The notes under the pieces were generated by a model. That model ran no database searches. It was not told the DNA's origin and saw only the letters and a list, made by a program, of their open reading frames with translations. This document shows positions 1-8,162 of a DNA stretch of 45,082 nucleotides, piece after piece. Every line of letters starts with the position of its first letter. Within the stretch, counting starts at the first letter, position 1. Source of the DNA: Comamonas sp. SCN 67-35 (GTDB taxonomy: Bacteria; Pseudomonadota; Gammaproteobacteria; Burkholderiales; Burkholderiaceae_C); the NCBI GenBank assembly GCA_001725255.1, contig MEFV01000022.1, forward strand, positions 1 to 45,082, written 5' to 3'. Made by a program: the position numbers and the translations under genes.

Positions 1-38
1 TATTGACCCAAGCCGCTCCACGGCATGCTCCCCCGCTC

Positions 39-62
39 CTCCCCGAGGTGCCCCTCGGGGAG
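39..62. repeat. Strong GC-rich hairpin downstream of the GTPase gene
   Basis: A perfect 10-bp stem (CTCCCCGAGG at 39-48, CCTCGGGGAG at 53-62) closes a TGCC loop. It lies 57 bases beyond the stop codon of the leftward GTPase gene. Neither strand has a T-run after the stem, so it is not a canonical intrinsic terminator. It could stabilise a 3' end or belong to a convergent gene outside the window. Nothing else is recognisable in positions 1-119. Confidence 0.5.
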
Positions 63-119
63 TTAACGAACAACCTGAAAGATACAAGCCGCTCCCACAA
101 GAAGATGCGCGCTCGCTCC

Positions 120-1055
120 TCAGCGGCTGCCCTTGCGCTCCTCACGCTGGGCCTTGCGCCTGGCCTCGCGTTCAGCATCCTTCGCACGGCCTGCAGCCAG
201 CCACTGTTCGTACTCCGGCGGCGTCTCCAGCGTGATGCGCCCGATGGCCGCGCCGCGAAAGTCGGTCAGCACGATCTCGGCCGCCTTCTGCCAGTCCAGC
301 CGCCCCCCAGCCATCACCGCGCCCCGGCGCCGCGCGATGTGCTCCAGCAGTTCATCGTCGTGCAATGCTTGCAATTCAGTAGCTTCTTGCGCAAGCTGGT
401 AGCGCGCTGCAAGCTCTTTGGGGTAATTGAATTTCAGGTAAGCCAGCAGGTCGAGCGCCACCTCCTGCTCGTCGTAGGCATTGCGCCCCACAGCGCCGCT
501 GGCGGCCAGGCGCACGCCGCTTTCGGGCACGATGATGCGCGGCCAGAGCATGCCGGGCGTGTCCCACAAGTAGAAATCATCATCGAGCACGATGCGCTGC
601 TCCTGCTTGGTCACGCCCGCTTCGTCGCCGGTCCTGGCCTGGCTCTTGCGGCTCAGGGTATTGATGAGCGTGGACTTGCCGACGTTGGGCACGCCCACGA
701 TCAGCACGCGCATGGGCCGCGCCATGCCCCGGCGCGAAGGCGCCAGCTGGCGGCAGGCCTCGATCAGGCGGCGCGCCGGCGCGCGATCCGAGGCATCGAG
801 CGCAATCGCCCGCGTATCGGGCTGCGCGCCATACCAGGCGAGCCACGCCTGCGTGCGCTCGGGGTCGGCCAGATCCTGCTTGTTGAGCACCTTGAGCGTG
901 GGCCTGTGCCCCGCCAATTCGCCCAGCAGCGGGTTGCTGCTGGAGCCCGGCAGGCGCGCGTCCAGCAGTTCGATGACCACGTCGATGCTCTTGATGCGCG
1001 CGGCGATCGCCTGGCGCGTCAGGTGCATGTGACCGGGAAACCATTGGATGGCCAT
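120..1055 (-). CDS. ylqF: Ribosome biogenesis GTPase, YlqF/RbgA family
   Basis: The 311-residue product begins MAIQWFPGHM, the usual start of this family; an upstream in-frame ATG at 1154 would add 33 unconserved residues and is rejected. The GTPase motifs appear in circularly permuted order, G4 (NKQD) before G1 (GVPNVGKS) and then G3 (DTPG), which marks the YlqF/YawG group. Family members are cytoplasmic and act in late assembly of the large ribosomal subunit. The C-terminus is rich in Arg/Lys/Glu, consistent with RNA contact. The gene is divergent from the thiamine-diphosphate enzyme, with 71 bases between starts that must hold both promoters. Confidence 0.93.
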   Translation of the reverse strand: MAIQWFPGHMHLTRQAIAARIKSIDVVIELLDARLPGSSSNPLLGELAGHRPTLKVLNKQDLADPERTQAWLAWYGAQPDTRAIALDASDRAPARRLIEACRQLAPSRRGMARPMRVLIVGVPNVGKSTLINTLSRKSQARTGDEAGVTKQEQRIVLDDDFYLWDTPGMLWPRIIVPESGVRLAASGAVGRNAYDEQEVALDLLAYLKFNYPKELAARYQLAQEATELQALHDDELLEHIARRRGAVMAGGRLDWQKAAEIVLTDFRGAAIGRITLETPPEYEQWLAAGRAKDAEREARRKAQREERKGSR

Positions 1056-1126
1056 GAGGCAGTGCTTTCTCGTATGAAATGAAACGGGCGCGCAAGGATA
1101 ATGGCCCCGCCATTCTTGCACCTGCC

Positions 1127-2818
1127 ATGTCCGAATCCCCTGCACTCCCTCCACGCACCGGCGCGCACATCCTGGTCGATCAACTGCTCATCCAGGGCGT
1201 GCGGCAGCTGTTTTGCGTTCCCGGTGAGAGTTATCTCGCGGTGCTCGATGCGCTGCACGACGCGGCCATCCAGGTCGTGGTCTGCCGGCAGGAGGGTGGC
1301 GCCGCCATGATGGCCGAGGCGCAGGGCAAGCTCACGGGGCGCCCCGGCATCTGCTTCGTCACGCGCGGGCCGGGCATCTCCAATGCCATGGCAGGCATTC
1401 ACATCGCACGGCAGGACTCCACCCCGCTCATTGTCTTCGTCGGCCAGGTGGCGCGCGGCGTGCTCCAGCGCGAGGCATTCCAGGAAGTGGACTACACGGC
1501 CTTGTTCGGCCACTTCGCCAAGTGGGTGGTACAGATCGACGATGCCGCACGCATCCCCGAACTCGTCGCGCGCGCCTTTCACGTGGCCATGAATGGCCGC
1601 CCCGGCCCGGTCGTGGTGGCGCTGCCCGAAGACATGCTCACCGAGAGCGCGAGCGCTGCCGACGCGCTTGCAAGCCTCGCGCTGGAAACCGCGCCCGGCG
1701 AGCAGGCGCTGGCCACGCTGGCGGCGCGGCTGGCGGCAGCCCGGCGTCCCATGGTGCTCGTGGGCGGCGCCCGCTGGAGCGAGCAGGCGGTGCGCGACAC
1801 GATCGAATTCGCCACGCGCTGGCAACTGCCCGTCGCCACCACATTTCGCCGCCAGATGCTCTTCCCCGCCGATCACCCCTGCCACGCGGGCGATCTGGGC
1901 ATAGGCACCCACCCGAAACTGCTCCAGCGCCTGAGGGCGGCCGACCTCGTCCTCGCCATCGGCACGCGCCTGGGCGACGTGCCTTCCCAGGGCTACACGC
2001 TCTGGGACATCCCCGTGCCCGGCCAGGCGCTGATCCACGTCTACCCGGACGCCGAAGAGCTGGGCCGCGTCTACCAACCGCAACTCGCCATCCACGCCAC
2101 GCCCGCGGCGATGGCGGCGGCGCTGCTGCGCCTGCCCGCGCCCGCCGACCCCGCATGGATCGACCACACGCAGGCCGCGCACGCCGATCAGCTCGCCTGG
2201 AGCGACCCGACGCACATCACCATCCCCGGCGAGCTGCAACTGGGCGCGGTGATGCAGCACCTGCGCGAAGCGCTGCCCGCGGACACCATCGTGTGCAGCG
2301 GCGCGGGCAACTTCACCACCTGGGTGCACCGCTTCTGGCCCTTCACCCGCTGGGCCAGCCAGCTCGCGCCCGTGAGCGGATCGATGGGCTACGGCCTGCC
2401 GGCGGCCGTGGGCGTGAAAAGCCTGTACCCCGAGCGCGAAGTGATCGCCTTCGCGGGCGACGGAGACTTTCTCATGCACGGCCAGGAATTCGCCACCGCC
2501 GTGCAGTACGCACTGCCGATCACCGTCATCGTGCTGGACAATGGCATGTACGGCACGATACGCATGCACCAGGAGCGCCGCTACCCCAGCCGCGTGAGCG
2601 CCACGCAACTGAAGAACCCGGATTTCTGCGCCTATGCGCGCGCCTTCGGCGGACACGGCGAGCGCGTGCGGCGCACCGAGGAATTCGCCCCGGCGCTCGA
2701 GCGCGCACGCGCCAGCGGCCAGCCGGCGCTGATCCATTGCCTGGTCGATCCGCAAGCCATCACGCCAACCACGACCCTCGCCGCGCTGCGGCGAAACGCT
2801 CAGCAGGCCGGCACCTGA
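1127..2818 (+). CDS. Thiamine-diphosphate-dependent enzyme, acetolactate-synthase-like
   Basis: The 563-residue protein has the three-domain layout of acetolactate synthase/pyruvate oxidase-type enzymes. The N-terminal PYR domain carries the cofactor-activating Glu in RQEGGAA (about residue 56). A central domain follows (RPMVLVGGA), then a C-terminal PP domain whose diphosphate motif starts at GDGDF and ends at LDNGMYG. The start at MSESPALPP is chosen because the 16 upstream in-frame codons look like untranslated sequence. No ilvN or other valine-pathway gene is adjacent, so it is probably not the housekeeping acetohydroxyacid synthase; the substrate is unknown. Its 3' end overlaps the convergent Rieske gene by 19 bases. 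Confidence 0.85.
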   Translation: MSESPALPPRTGAHILVDQLLIQGVRQLFCVPGESYLAVLDALHDAAIQVVVCRQEGGAAMMAEAQGKLTGRPGICFVTRGPGISNAMAGIHIARQDSTPLIVFVGQVARGVLQREAFQEVDYTALFGHFAKWVVQIDDAARIPELVARAFHVAMNGRPGPVVVALPEDMLTESASAADALASLALETAPGEQALATLAARLAAARRPMVLVGGARWSEQAVRDTIEFATRWQLPVATTFRRQMLFPADHPCHAGDLGIGTHPKLLQRLRAADLVLAIGTRLGDVPSQGYTLWDIPVPGQALIHVYPDAEELGRVYQPQLAIHATPAAMAAALLRLPAPADPAWIDHTQAAHADQLAWSDPTHITIPGELQLGAVMQHLREALPADTIVCSGAGNFTTWVHRFWPFTRWASQLAPVSGSMGYGLPAAVGVKSLYPEREVIAFAGDGDFLMHGQEFATAVQYALPITVIVLDNGMYGTIRMHQERRYPSRVSATQLKNPDFCAYARAFGGHGERVRRTEEFAPALERARASGQPALIHCLVDPQAITPTTTLAALRRNAQQAGT

Positions 2819-3492
2819 CGCGAATAGGTGCTGAGTGGCACGGTCACCGTGCTGCCCTGCACCTCCTGGCGGTACACGCCGGGGCCGAAACGCTCGATCA
2901 GCTCGCCCTTGTAATTCTGGAAGAACCGCTCGAAGAACTTGCGCCCGACCGCACCCGTGGCCGAGAGCTGGTCCGTTGCGGTGTCGTGGCTCAGGCGCAC
3001 CGGCATCAGCGGGTTTTGCGTCGGCCCCGAGATGCGCGCCGCCCCCTGTGCCGGGTCATAGACGCTGCCATGCGCGCAGCAGACGATGCGCCCCGGCCCG
3101 CCACCGAGCTCGCTGCCGCCCGCCGCGTAGCGCAGATAGCTCGCCACAGGTGTCGGGTAGCTGAGCTGGTGCGTGCAGATGGCGACGAAAGCCACCAGGT
3201 TGCCCTTGGGGCCCACGCCCGGCGGGTTGGTGTAGTCACCATCGTCGGGAGACGTGAGGGTTTGCGTCGTAGGCTCTCTGTCCCCGAGGTTGATCAGGTA
3301 GCACGGGATGCCCTTGAGCGGGTAGGCAAACACCATGGCCTCGTCGGTGCCGACCTCCGACGCCTTGATCGGCGCACCGTCGGGGTGCACGAGGGGAATG
3401 CTCGCGTAATCCTCGATGGGCGCGGCCCAGCTCGCGAAGCCCTGCGCCAGCACGGCGCCCGAGCACCACTGCGTGAAACACCTGCGATCCAT
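2800..3492 (-). CDS. Tat-exported Rieske [2Fe-2S] protein
   Basis: This 230-residue protein opens MDRRCFTQWCSGAVLA, a twin-arginine-type signal, so a periplasmic, cofactor-loaded protein is likely. The Rieske ligands are visible as CTH (about residue 108) and CCAHGS. They are separated by 29 residues rather than the usual roughly 15-17, and the extra cysteines that form the disulfide in bc1-type Rieske proteins are missing. It lies 62 bases downstream of the FccB-like flavoprotein on the same strand, but an intrinsic terminator sits between them. Inferred role: electron transfer with that flavoprotein. The partner is not proven, and it could belong to another oxidoreductase. Confidence 0.82.
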   Translation of the reverse strand: MDRRCFTQWCSGAVLAQGFASWAAPIEDYASIPLVHPDGAPIKASEVGTDEAMVFAYPLKGIPCYLINLGDREPTTQTLTSPDDGDYTNPPGVGPKGNLVAFVAICTHQLSYPTPVASYLRYAAGGSELGGGPGRIVCCAHGSVYDPAQGAARISGPTQNPLMPVRLSHDTATDQLSATGAVGRKFFERFFQNYKGELIERFGPGVYRQEVQGSTVTVPLSTYSRQVPAC

Positions 3493-3509
3493 TTTGTCTC
3501 CTTCAAGCG

Positions 3510-3535
3510 AAAAAAGGCCACACTGCGGTGGCCTT
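3510..3535 (-). terminator. Intrinsic terminator between the flavoprotein and Rieske genes
   Basis: Read on the minus strand, AAGGCCAC and GTGGCCTT form an 8-bp stem around a 6-nt loop (3514-3535), followed by a T6 tract (complement of A3510-A3515). It sits 19 bases after the flavoprotein stop codon and 17 bases before the Rieske start, so Rieske expression would require read-through or a promoter within about 60 bases. Confidence 0.8.
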
Positions 3536-3554
3536 CATTTTCGGGATGCGCAGC

Positions 3555-4901
3555 TCAGGCGTTGAACATGTCGCGGTACAGGCCCTTGGCCCATTCCAGC
3601 GTCGCCTGTCCCTTGGCGGCGTCGCGGTTGTCGAAGACCTTGGTGTCGGGCGAAAAGCCGGTGATCGCGTCCTTGCCCGCGTCGTACACGTAGTGCGCCT
3701 TGACCGAGATCGCCTGCATCGGGAAGGCGTTGACCACCGAATAGCAGATGGTTTCGGGCGTGCTCCAGGCGATCTCCTTGCCCTGCGCGCGCGCCGCCAG
3801 CACCTTGGCCACATAGTGCGCCTCGGTGTTGGAGGTGTTGGCGCTCTTCGAATACGGGTGCGGGCGCGAGTCGCCCGTCACGTACACCGAGGTGTCGCCG
3901 ATGATGTTGTAGAAGCGCGTGTCGATGTTCGCTTCCTTCTGGTTGGACTTGGTCGAAGGTGCCAGCAGGCCGAGCTGCTCGATCAGCGTGGAGGCGCGCA
4001 CGTTCGGGTAGATCGCCGCGTCGTCGAACTGGTAGCTGTCGAAATCGGTTTCTATCGTGCGCTTGGCCACGTCCACGCCCTTGACGGCCACGCCCGGCTT
4101 GTACTCGAGGATGCCCTTGTAGAGCTCGTCGAAGGCCGCATGAAAGCCCTTGGCCTTGATCGTCACCTCGGGGTTGGCGTCCAGAATGACGACCTTGCCC
4201 TTGATCTTGTTGTGCTTGATCAGCGAGGCGATCAGGCAGGCGCGCTCGTACGGCGCGGGCAGGCAGCGGTAGTTGCCGCTGGGCACGGTCTGGATGAACA
4301 CGCCGCCCTCGAACTCGCGGATCTTGCGGTTCAAGGTGACATGCTCGGTTGGCGAGACGAAACCGCCCGGGTAGATCTGGCGCAATGCCGTCCTGGTGTC
4401 GACATCCGTGACGCCGATCTTGTCGTAGTCGTAGGAAATACCGGGAGCAATCACCAGGTAGTCGTACTTGATGTCGCCCTCATTGGTCGCCAGCACCTTG
4501 CCCGCGCGGTCGAGCCCCGTCACCGTGGCGTTGAAGTAGACGTAGTGGTTGTTCACCGCCGCATCGAGGAAGCTGTGGTTGGCCAGGTTCTCCAGCGTGA
4601 TGAGCCCGGCGTACCAGAGGTTGCTGGTGAAGCACGAGGAATACATGTCGCGCTTTTCCACGAGCACGACGTCGAACTTGGGGAATTCCTTCTTGGCGTA
4701 TTTGGCGATGGTCAGGCCCGAGGTGCCGCCGCCCACCACCACCAGCCGCGGCCCCTTGGCCTTGGGCAAGTCCGCCATGCGTCCGCTGCTCACGGCGGGG
4801 GCCGCCGCCGTGGCGCAACCGCTCGTGCCCGCTGCCACACCCGCGGCGCCGGCCGCCAGGGCCAGTCCACTGCTTTTCAGAAAACCTCTGCGATCCGACA
4901 T
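3555..4901 (-). CDS. FccB-like sulfide dehydrogenase flavoprotein (FAD)
   Basis: The 448-residue protein starts MSDRRGFLKSSG, a textbook twin-arginine signal (RRxFLK), followed by an Ala-rich stretch and a possible lipid-type Cys (TSGCAT). The FAD-binding fold begins at LVVVGGGTSGL. A YDYLVIAPGISYDY segment and a YRCLPAPYERACL segment follow; the latter resembles the redox-active cysteine region of flavocytochrome c sulfide dehydrogenase and sulfide:quinone reductases, and a second Cys lies in PETICYS. Family members oxidise sulfide in the periplasm. No diheme FccA subunit is next door; a Rieske gene is. An upstream in-frame ATG at 4982 is rejected because the Tat signal begins at 4901. Confidence 0.85.
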   Translation of the reverse strand: MSDRRGFLKSSGLALAAGAAGVAAGTSGCATAAAPAVSSGRMADLPKAKGPRLVVVGGGTSGLTIAKYAKKEFPKFDVVLVEKRDMYSSCFTSNLWYAGLITLENLANHSFLDAAVNNHYVYFNATVTGLDRAGKVLATNEGDIKYDYLVIAPGISYDYDKIGVTDVDTRTALRQIYPGGFVSPTEHVTLNRKIREFEGGVFIQTVPSGNYRCLPAPYERACLIASLIKHNKIKGKVVILDANPEVTIKAKGFHAAFDELYKGILEYKPGVAVKGVDVAKRTIETDFDSYQFDDAAIYPNVRASTLIEQLGLLAPSTKSNQKEANIDTRFYNIIGDTSVYVTGDSRPHPYSKSANTSNTEAHYVAKVLAARAQGKEIAWSTPETICYSVVNAFPMQAISVKAHYVYDAGKDAITGFSPDTKVFDNRDAAKGQATLEWAKGLYRDMFNA

Positions 4902-5075
4902 TGCTCTCTCCTTGTCATCGTGGTGAAAACCTGAAAAGGCCCACGAATCGGCCACCGCCGCCGGACAGAGAACACGGAACACAACGGGACATCAGGCACG
5001 AAGTCTGGTGCTCAGCCAACCGCAAACTACTGGAGCCGGGACCCACGACGGCACGCTCGTGACCCTGTGCGATTC

Positions 5076-5105
5076 ATTCTAGGCCTCTATATTCAACAAT
5101 GCGAA
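5076..5105 (-). promoter_or_regulatory. Candidate sigma70-type promoter for the flavoprotein gene
   Basis: On the minus strand TTCGCA (5100-5105, 4 of 6 to consensus) and TAGAAT (5076-5081, 5 of 6) are separated by 18 bp. Transcription would begin near 5069, giving a leader of about 170 nt. The -35 box lies inside the palindrome at 5089-5108, as expected for a repressed promoter. The call is by eye only. Confidence 0.5.
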
Positions 5106-5108
5106 TAT
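5089..5108. promoter_or_regulatory. BigR/SqrR-type operator palindrome
   Basis: The perfect inverted repeat ATATTC-N8-GAATAT is centred 197 bp upstream of the FccB-like start. It contains ATTC-N8-GAAT, the pattern I recall for persulfide-responsive ArsR-family repressors (SqrR/BigR) that control sulfide oxidation genes. It covers the candidate -35 box. No regulator gene of that family is in the window. Confidence 0.55.
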
Positions 5109-5212
5109 TTGAAAATTACGAAAAAATCGTAGTGATTCACGATCGCCTGGCGCCCATCCGGCGCCATTCGCTTCGAATCGGAAACCGCCATGCCCGCCGT
5201 GGCGGCACCGAC

Positions 5213-5524
5213 TCAACGCCTGGCCAGTACCTGCAGGACGGCCTCGCGCACCAGAGGCCGCAGATCCTGCAGCGCAAAATCCAGGGCCCGGTTGAGCCGC
5301 TCCTCGAGCAGCGCGTGCACGCGCTCGGCAATTGCTGTTTCCATCTCGCGGGAGAGCGGGAAATCCGCTTCGGCAGATGCATCGCGCTGCACGTCCACCG
5401 AAACAGGCGCCACGTTCGCTGTGGGTGCCGCTGCCGCGGGATCGGCTTGCGGCAGCGGCGCAGGCACATCCACCACATCGGTGAGCGTGGGGACGAAACG
5501 CGGCGGTGTGCGCCCGGTCACCAT
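5213..5524 (-). CDS. Small unknown protein cotranscribed with pepA
   Basis: I do not recognise this 103-residue protein. It begins MVTGRTPPRFVPTLTDVVDV. It has a Pro/Ala-rich low-complexity middle (about residues 25-50) and a C-terminal half predicted to be an amphipathic helix with regularly spaced Arg, Glu and Leu (AERVHALLEERLNRALDFAL). No signal peptide or membrane segment is visible. Its start lies two bases after the pepA stop on the same strand, so it is almost certainly translated from the same message. The helical tail suggests oligomerisation or a protein partner. Between its stop and the flavoprotein start (4902-5212) I see only the promoter/operator already listed. Confidence 0.7.
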   Translation of the reverse strand: MVTGRTPPRFVPTLTDVVDVPAPLPQADPAAAAPTANVAPVSVDVQRDASAEADFPLSREMETAIAERVHALLEERLNRALDFALQDLRPLVREAVLQVLARR

Positions 5525-5526
5525 GG

Positions 5527-6996
5527 CTATTTCCCTCGCCTGCGGGCAGGGGCCGCATCGGCCACCGCCAGCAGGTAATGCACCAGCAGCCCCACGGGGC
5601 GGCCGGTGGCGCCCTTGGCCGAGCCGGACTTCCAGGCCGTACCCGCGATGTCCAGGTGCGCCCACGGCCAGGCCCCGACGAAGCGCTGCAGGAATTTGGC
5701 CGCAGTCACCGCGCCGGCCGGGCGCCCGGCGACGTTGGCCACGTCGGCGAATGCGCTCTTGAGGCCGTCGGCATATTCGTCATCGAGCGGCATGCGCCAG
5801 CACGGGTCGAGCGCATCTTCACCCGCCGCCAGCAGTTGCGCGGCGAGCGCATCGTCGCTGGCAAACAGACCGCTGCGCACGGCCCCCAGGGCCACCACGC
5901 ACGCCCCCGTGAGCGTGGCCATGTCCACCACCGCCTTCGGCTTGAAGCGCGCGGCGTAGGCCAGCGCATCGCACAGCGCGAGGCGCCCTTCGGCATCGGT
6001 GTTCAGGATTTCTATGGTCTGCCCGCTCATGCTCGTGACCACGTCGCCGGGCTTGACGGCCTTGCCATCGGGCAGGTTCTCGCAACTGGGAATCAGGCCG
6101 ACCACGTTGATTTTGGGCCGCAGCTCGGCCAGCGCACGGAAGGTGCCGAGCACACTCGCGGCGCCGCCCATGTCGAACTTCATCTCGTCCATGCCCGCGG
6201 CGGGCTTGAGCGAGATGCCTCCGGCGTCAAACGTGATGCCCTTGCCCACGAGCACGACGGGCGCCTGTGCCTTGGGTCCACCCTGGTAGTGCAGCTCGAT
6301 GAAGCGCAGGGGCTCGCTCGAGCCCCGCGCCACCGCCATGAACGCCCCCATGCCCAGCCGCGCCACCTGCGCCGGGCCATGCAGCTTGCAGCTGATGCCC
6401 GCATGGCGCGCGAGCGAGCGCGCCGCCTCGCCGAGCATCGTGGGCGTGGCGTGGTTGGCCGGGCGATTGGCCCACTCGCGTGCGAACTCCACCCCTGCCA
6501 CCACTGCGACGGCGGTATCGAACGCCGCGCGCACCCGCGCCGCATCGGGCACGCCGACCGTGGCGCGAGCCAGCGCACGCGGCTCGGCTTTGCTCTTGGT
6601 CGTGGTGTAGACGTAGCTGGCCTCGGCCACGCAGCGCACCAGCACGCCGATGGCGTCAGGCCCGGGCGCCGCCGACCCAAAGGCGAACACGACGTGCCTG
6701 GACACCCCGGCCTTGAGCAGGCCGGACAGTGCCAGCACCGCCTTGCGCACGGCGACGGGGCCGCCATCTCCCGCGCCCAGCAGCAAGACGCTGCGCGCCG
6801 TGATCGTGGGTGGCGCGTAGCACTGCAGCAGACTGCCTGCACGCGCCTTGAAATCACCGTGGCGCAGCGCCACGGCCGCCAGGGACGAGAGCGCATCGGC
6901 CCCGGGCACAAAGCTCTCGTCGACCAGCAGCACCAGCAAATCACAACGCTGGCTCGGCGCTTTGGCAAGCGCCAGCGTTTTCAGTTCAAAATCCAT
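5527..6996 (-). CDS. pepA: Leucyl aminopeptidase (M17 family)
   Basis: The 489-residue cytosolic metallopeptidase carries the M17 signature NTDAEGRL and the metal-binding stretch VGKGITFDAGGISLKP. Further acidic metal ligands lie in MKFDMGG. These enzymes form hexamers that remove N-terminal residues, with leucine preferred. The start MDFELKTLAL is chosen over an upstream in-frame ATG at 7023 because it matches the usual family N-terminus. The gene is divergent from lptF with 71 bases between starts, an arrangement I recall as common in proteobacteria. Confidence 0.95.
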   Translation of the reverse strand: MDFELKTLALAKAPSQRCDLLVLLVDESFVPGADALSSLAAVALRHGDFKARAGSLLQCYAPPTITARSVLLLGAGDGGPVAVRKAVLALSGLLKAGVSRHVVFAFGSAAPGPDAIGVLVRCVAEASYVYTTTKSKAEPRALARATVGVPDAARVRAAFDTAVAVVAGVEFAREWANRPANHATPTMLGEAARSLARHAGISCKLHGPAQVARLGMGAFMAVARGSSEPLRFIELHYQGGPKAQAPVVLVGKGITFDAGGISLKPAAGMDEMKFDMGGAASVLGTFRALAELRPKINVVGLIPSCENLPDGKAVKPGDVVTSMSGQTIEILNTDAEGRLALCDALAYAARFKPKAVVDMATLTGACVVALGAVRSGLFASDDALAAQLLAAGEDALDPCWRMPLDDEYADGLKSAFADVANVAGRPAGAVTAAKFLQRFVGAWPWAHLDIAGTAWKSGSAKGATGRPVGLLVHYLLAVADAAPARRRGK

Positions 6997-7067
6997 GCTT
7001 GTTTTCCTCACCGGGTGGCGCAAGGTCTTTCCGGCCCGATGGCGCGCCCCGCATCACCCTGAGATCA

Positions 7068-8162
7068 ATGTTATTCGATTCATCCATACGCAAGGAGCTG
7101 GCCCGCAGCTTCGGTGCCACGCTCATCGTGCTGGTGACCGTCGTGATGACCATCATGCTCGTGCGCACGCTCGGGCAGGCGGCGCGTGGCGGCGTGGCGC
7201 CCGGCGACGTGCTGCTGGTGATGGGCTACACGGTGCTCGGGAACCTGTCCACCATTCTCAGCCTGAGCCTGTTCGTGGCCGTCTTGAGCACGCTCTCGCG
7301 CATGTACCGCGACAGCGAAATGGTGATCTGGTTCAGCGCCGGACAGGGCCTGCTGGACACGCTCGCCCCGCTGTTGCGCTTTGCCTGGCCGATCACGCTG
7401 GCCGTGGGCGCGCTCGCGCTCATCGTGTGGCCCTGGGCCAATCAGCAAATCGACGAACTGAAAACCCGCTACGAGCAGCGCAGCGACGTCGATCGCATCG
7501 CTCCGGGCGAATTCCAGGAAACGGCCGGCGGCTCGCGCGTGTTCTTCATCGACAAGGACACTCCCGACGCCAACACCGCGAGCAAGATTTTCATCGCCTC
7601 CACCACGCCGGAGCGCGAAACCGTGACCTCCGCGCAAAGCGCGCGGCTGGTGGTGGAGAACGGCAAGCGCGTTGCGCTGCTGTCCAACGGCGAGCGCGTG
7701 GAAACCCTGCTGACCAAGCCGGGGCTGCGCATCGCGGAATTCGCGCAGTACGGCACCCAGGTCGGCAAGACCAGCGGCGAGGTGCGCGACGCCGCCTCGG
7801 CCAAGACGACGAACACCTGGCAGCTCGTCACGAGCACGTCGCCCGAGCTGCGCGCCGAACTGGGCTGGCGCCTGGGTCTGGTGTTTGCCTCGGTGAACCT
7901 CGTGCTGCTGGGCCTGGCCGTGGCCGTGGTGCAGCCGCGCGCGGGGCGCAGCGCGGGCGTGCTGGCGGCGCTCTTCGGCTTCGTGGTCTACTACAACCTG
8001 ATGAACCTGGGCCAGCGCTGGGTCGAGGCCGGACGCATGAGCCTGCCCGAGTTGATCGTGCTGCTGCACGGCGGCATGCTGGCGCTGAGCCTCGTGATCC
8101 TGGTGATCCGCCACAACCACTGGAGCTGGCACTCCCTGCTGCCCCGGCGAGACTACGCATGA
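7068..8162 (+). CDS. lptF: LPS export permease LptF
   Basis: This 364-residue inner-membrane protein of the YjgP/YjgQ family starts MLFDSSIRKELARSFG. It has N-terminal membrane segments, a periplasmic beta-jellyroll-like domain of about 150 residues, and C-terminal membrane helices (LVFASVNLVLLGLAVAVV). LptF pairs with LptG and the LptB ATPase to extract lipopolysaccharide from the inner membrane. Start codons upstream at 6999 are rejected because they add a charged, unconserved leader. The stop overlaps the lptG start (ATGA), indicating translational coupling. No LptB gene is in the window. Confidence 0.94.
   Translation: MLFDSSIRKELARSFGATLIVLVTVVMTIMLVRTLGQAARGGVAPGDVLLVMGYTVLGNLSTILSLSLFVAVLSTLSRMYRDSEMVIWFSAGQGLLDTLAPLLRFAWPITLAVGALALIVWPWANQQIDELKTRYEQRSDVDRIAPGEFQETAGGSRVFFIDKDTPDANTASKIFIASTTPERETVTSAQSARLVVENGKRVALLSNGERVETLLTKPGLRIAEFAQYGTQVGKTSGEVRDAASAKTTNTWQLVTSTSPELRAELGWRLGLVFASVNLVLLGLAVAVVQPRAGRSAGVLAALFGFVVYYNLMNLGQRWVEAGRMSLPELIVLLHGGMLALSLVILVIRHNHWSWHSLLPRRDYA

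Noticed and set aside
39..62. Intrinsic terminator of the GTPase gene
   Set aside because: The stem is perfect but no T-run follows on either strand; it is listed only as a hairpin.
1127..2818. Housekeeping acetolactate synthase large subunit (ilvB/ilvI)
   Set aside because: No ilvN/ilvH or ilvC neighbour; the sequence only supports the wider thiamine-diphosphate family.
1522..3693. Long overlapping and antisense open frames (several over 400 codons across the core region)
   Set aside because: They are Arg/Pro/His-rich shadows typical of high-GC coding DNA, with no motif or ribosome-binding support.
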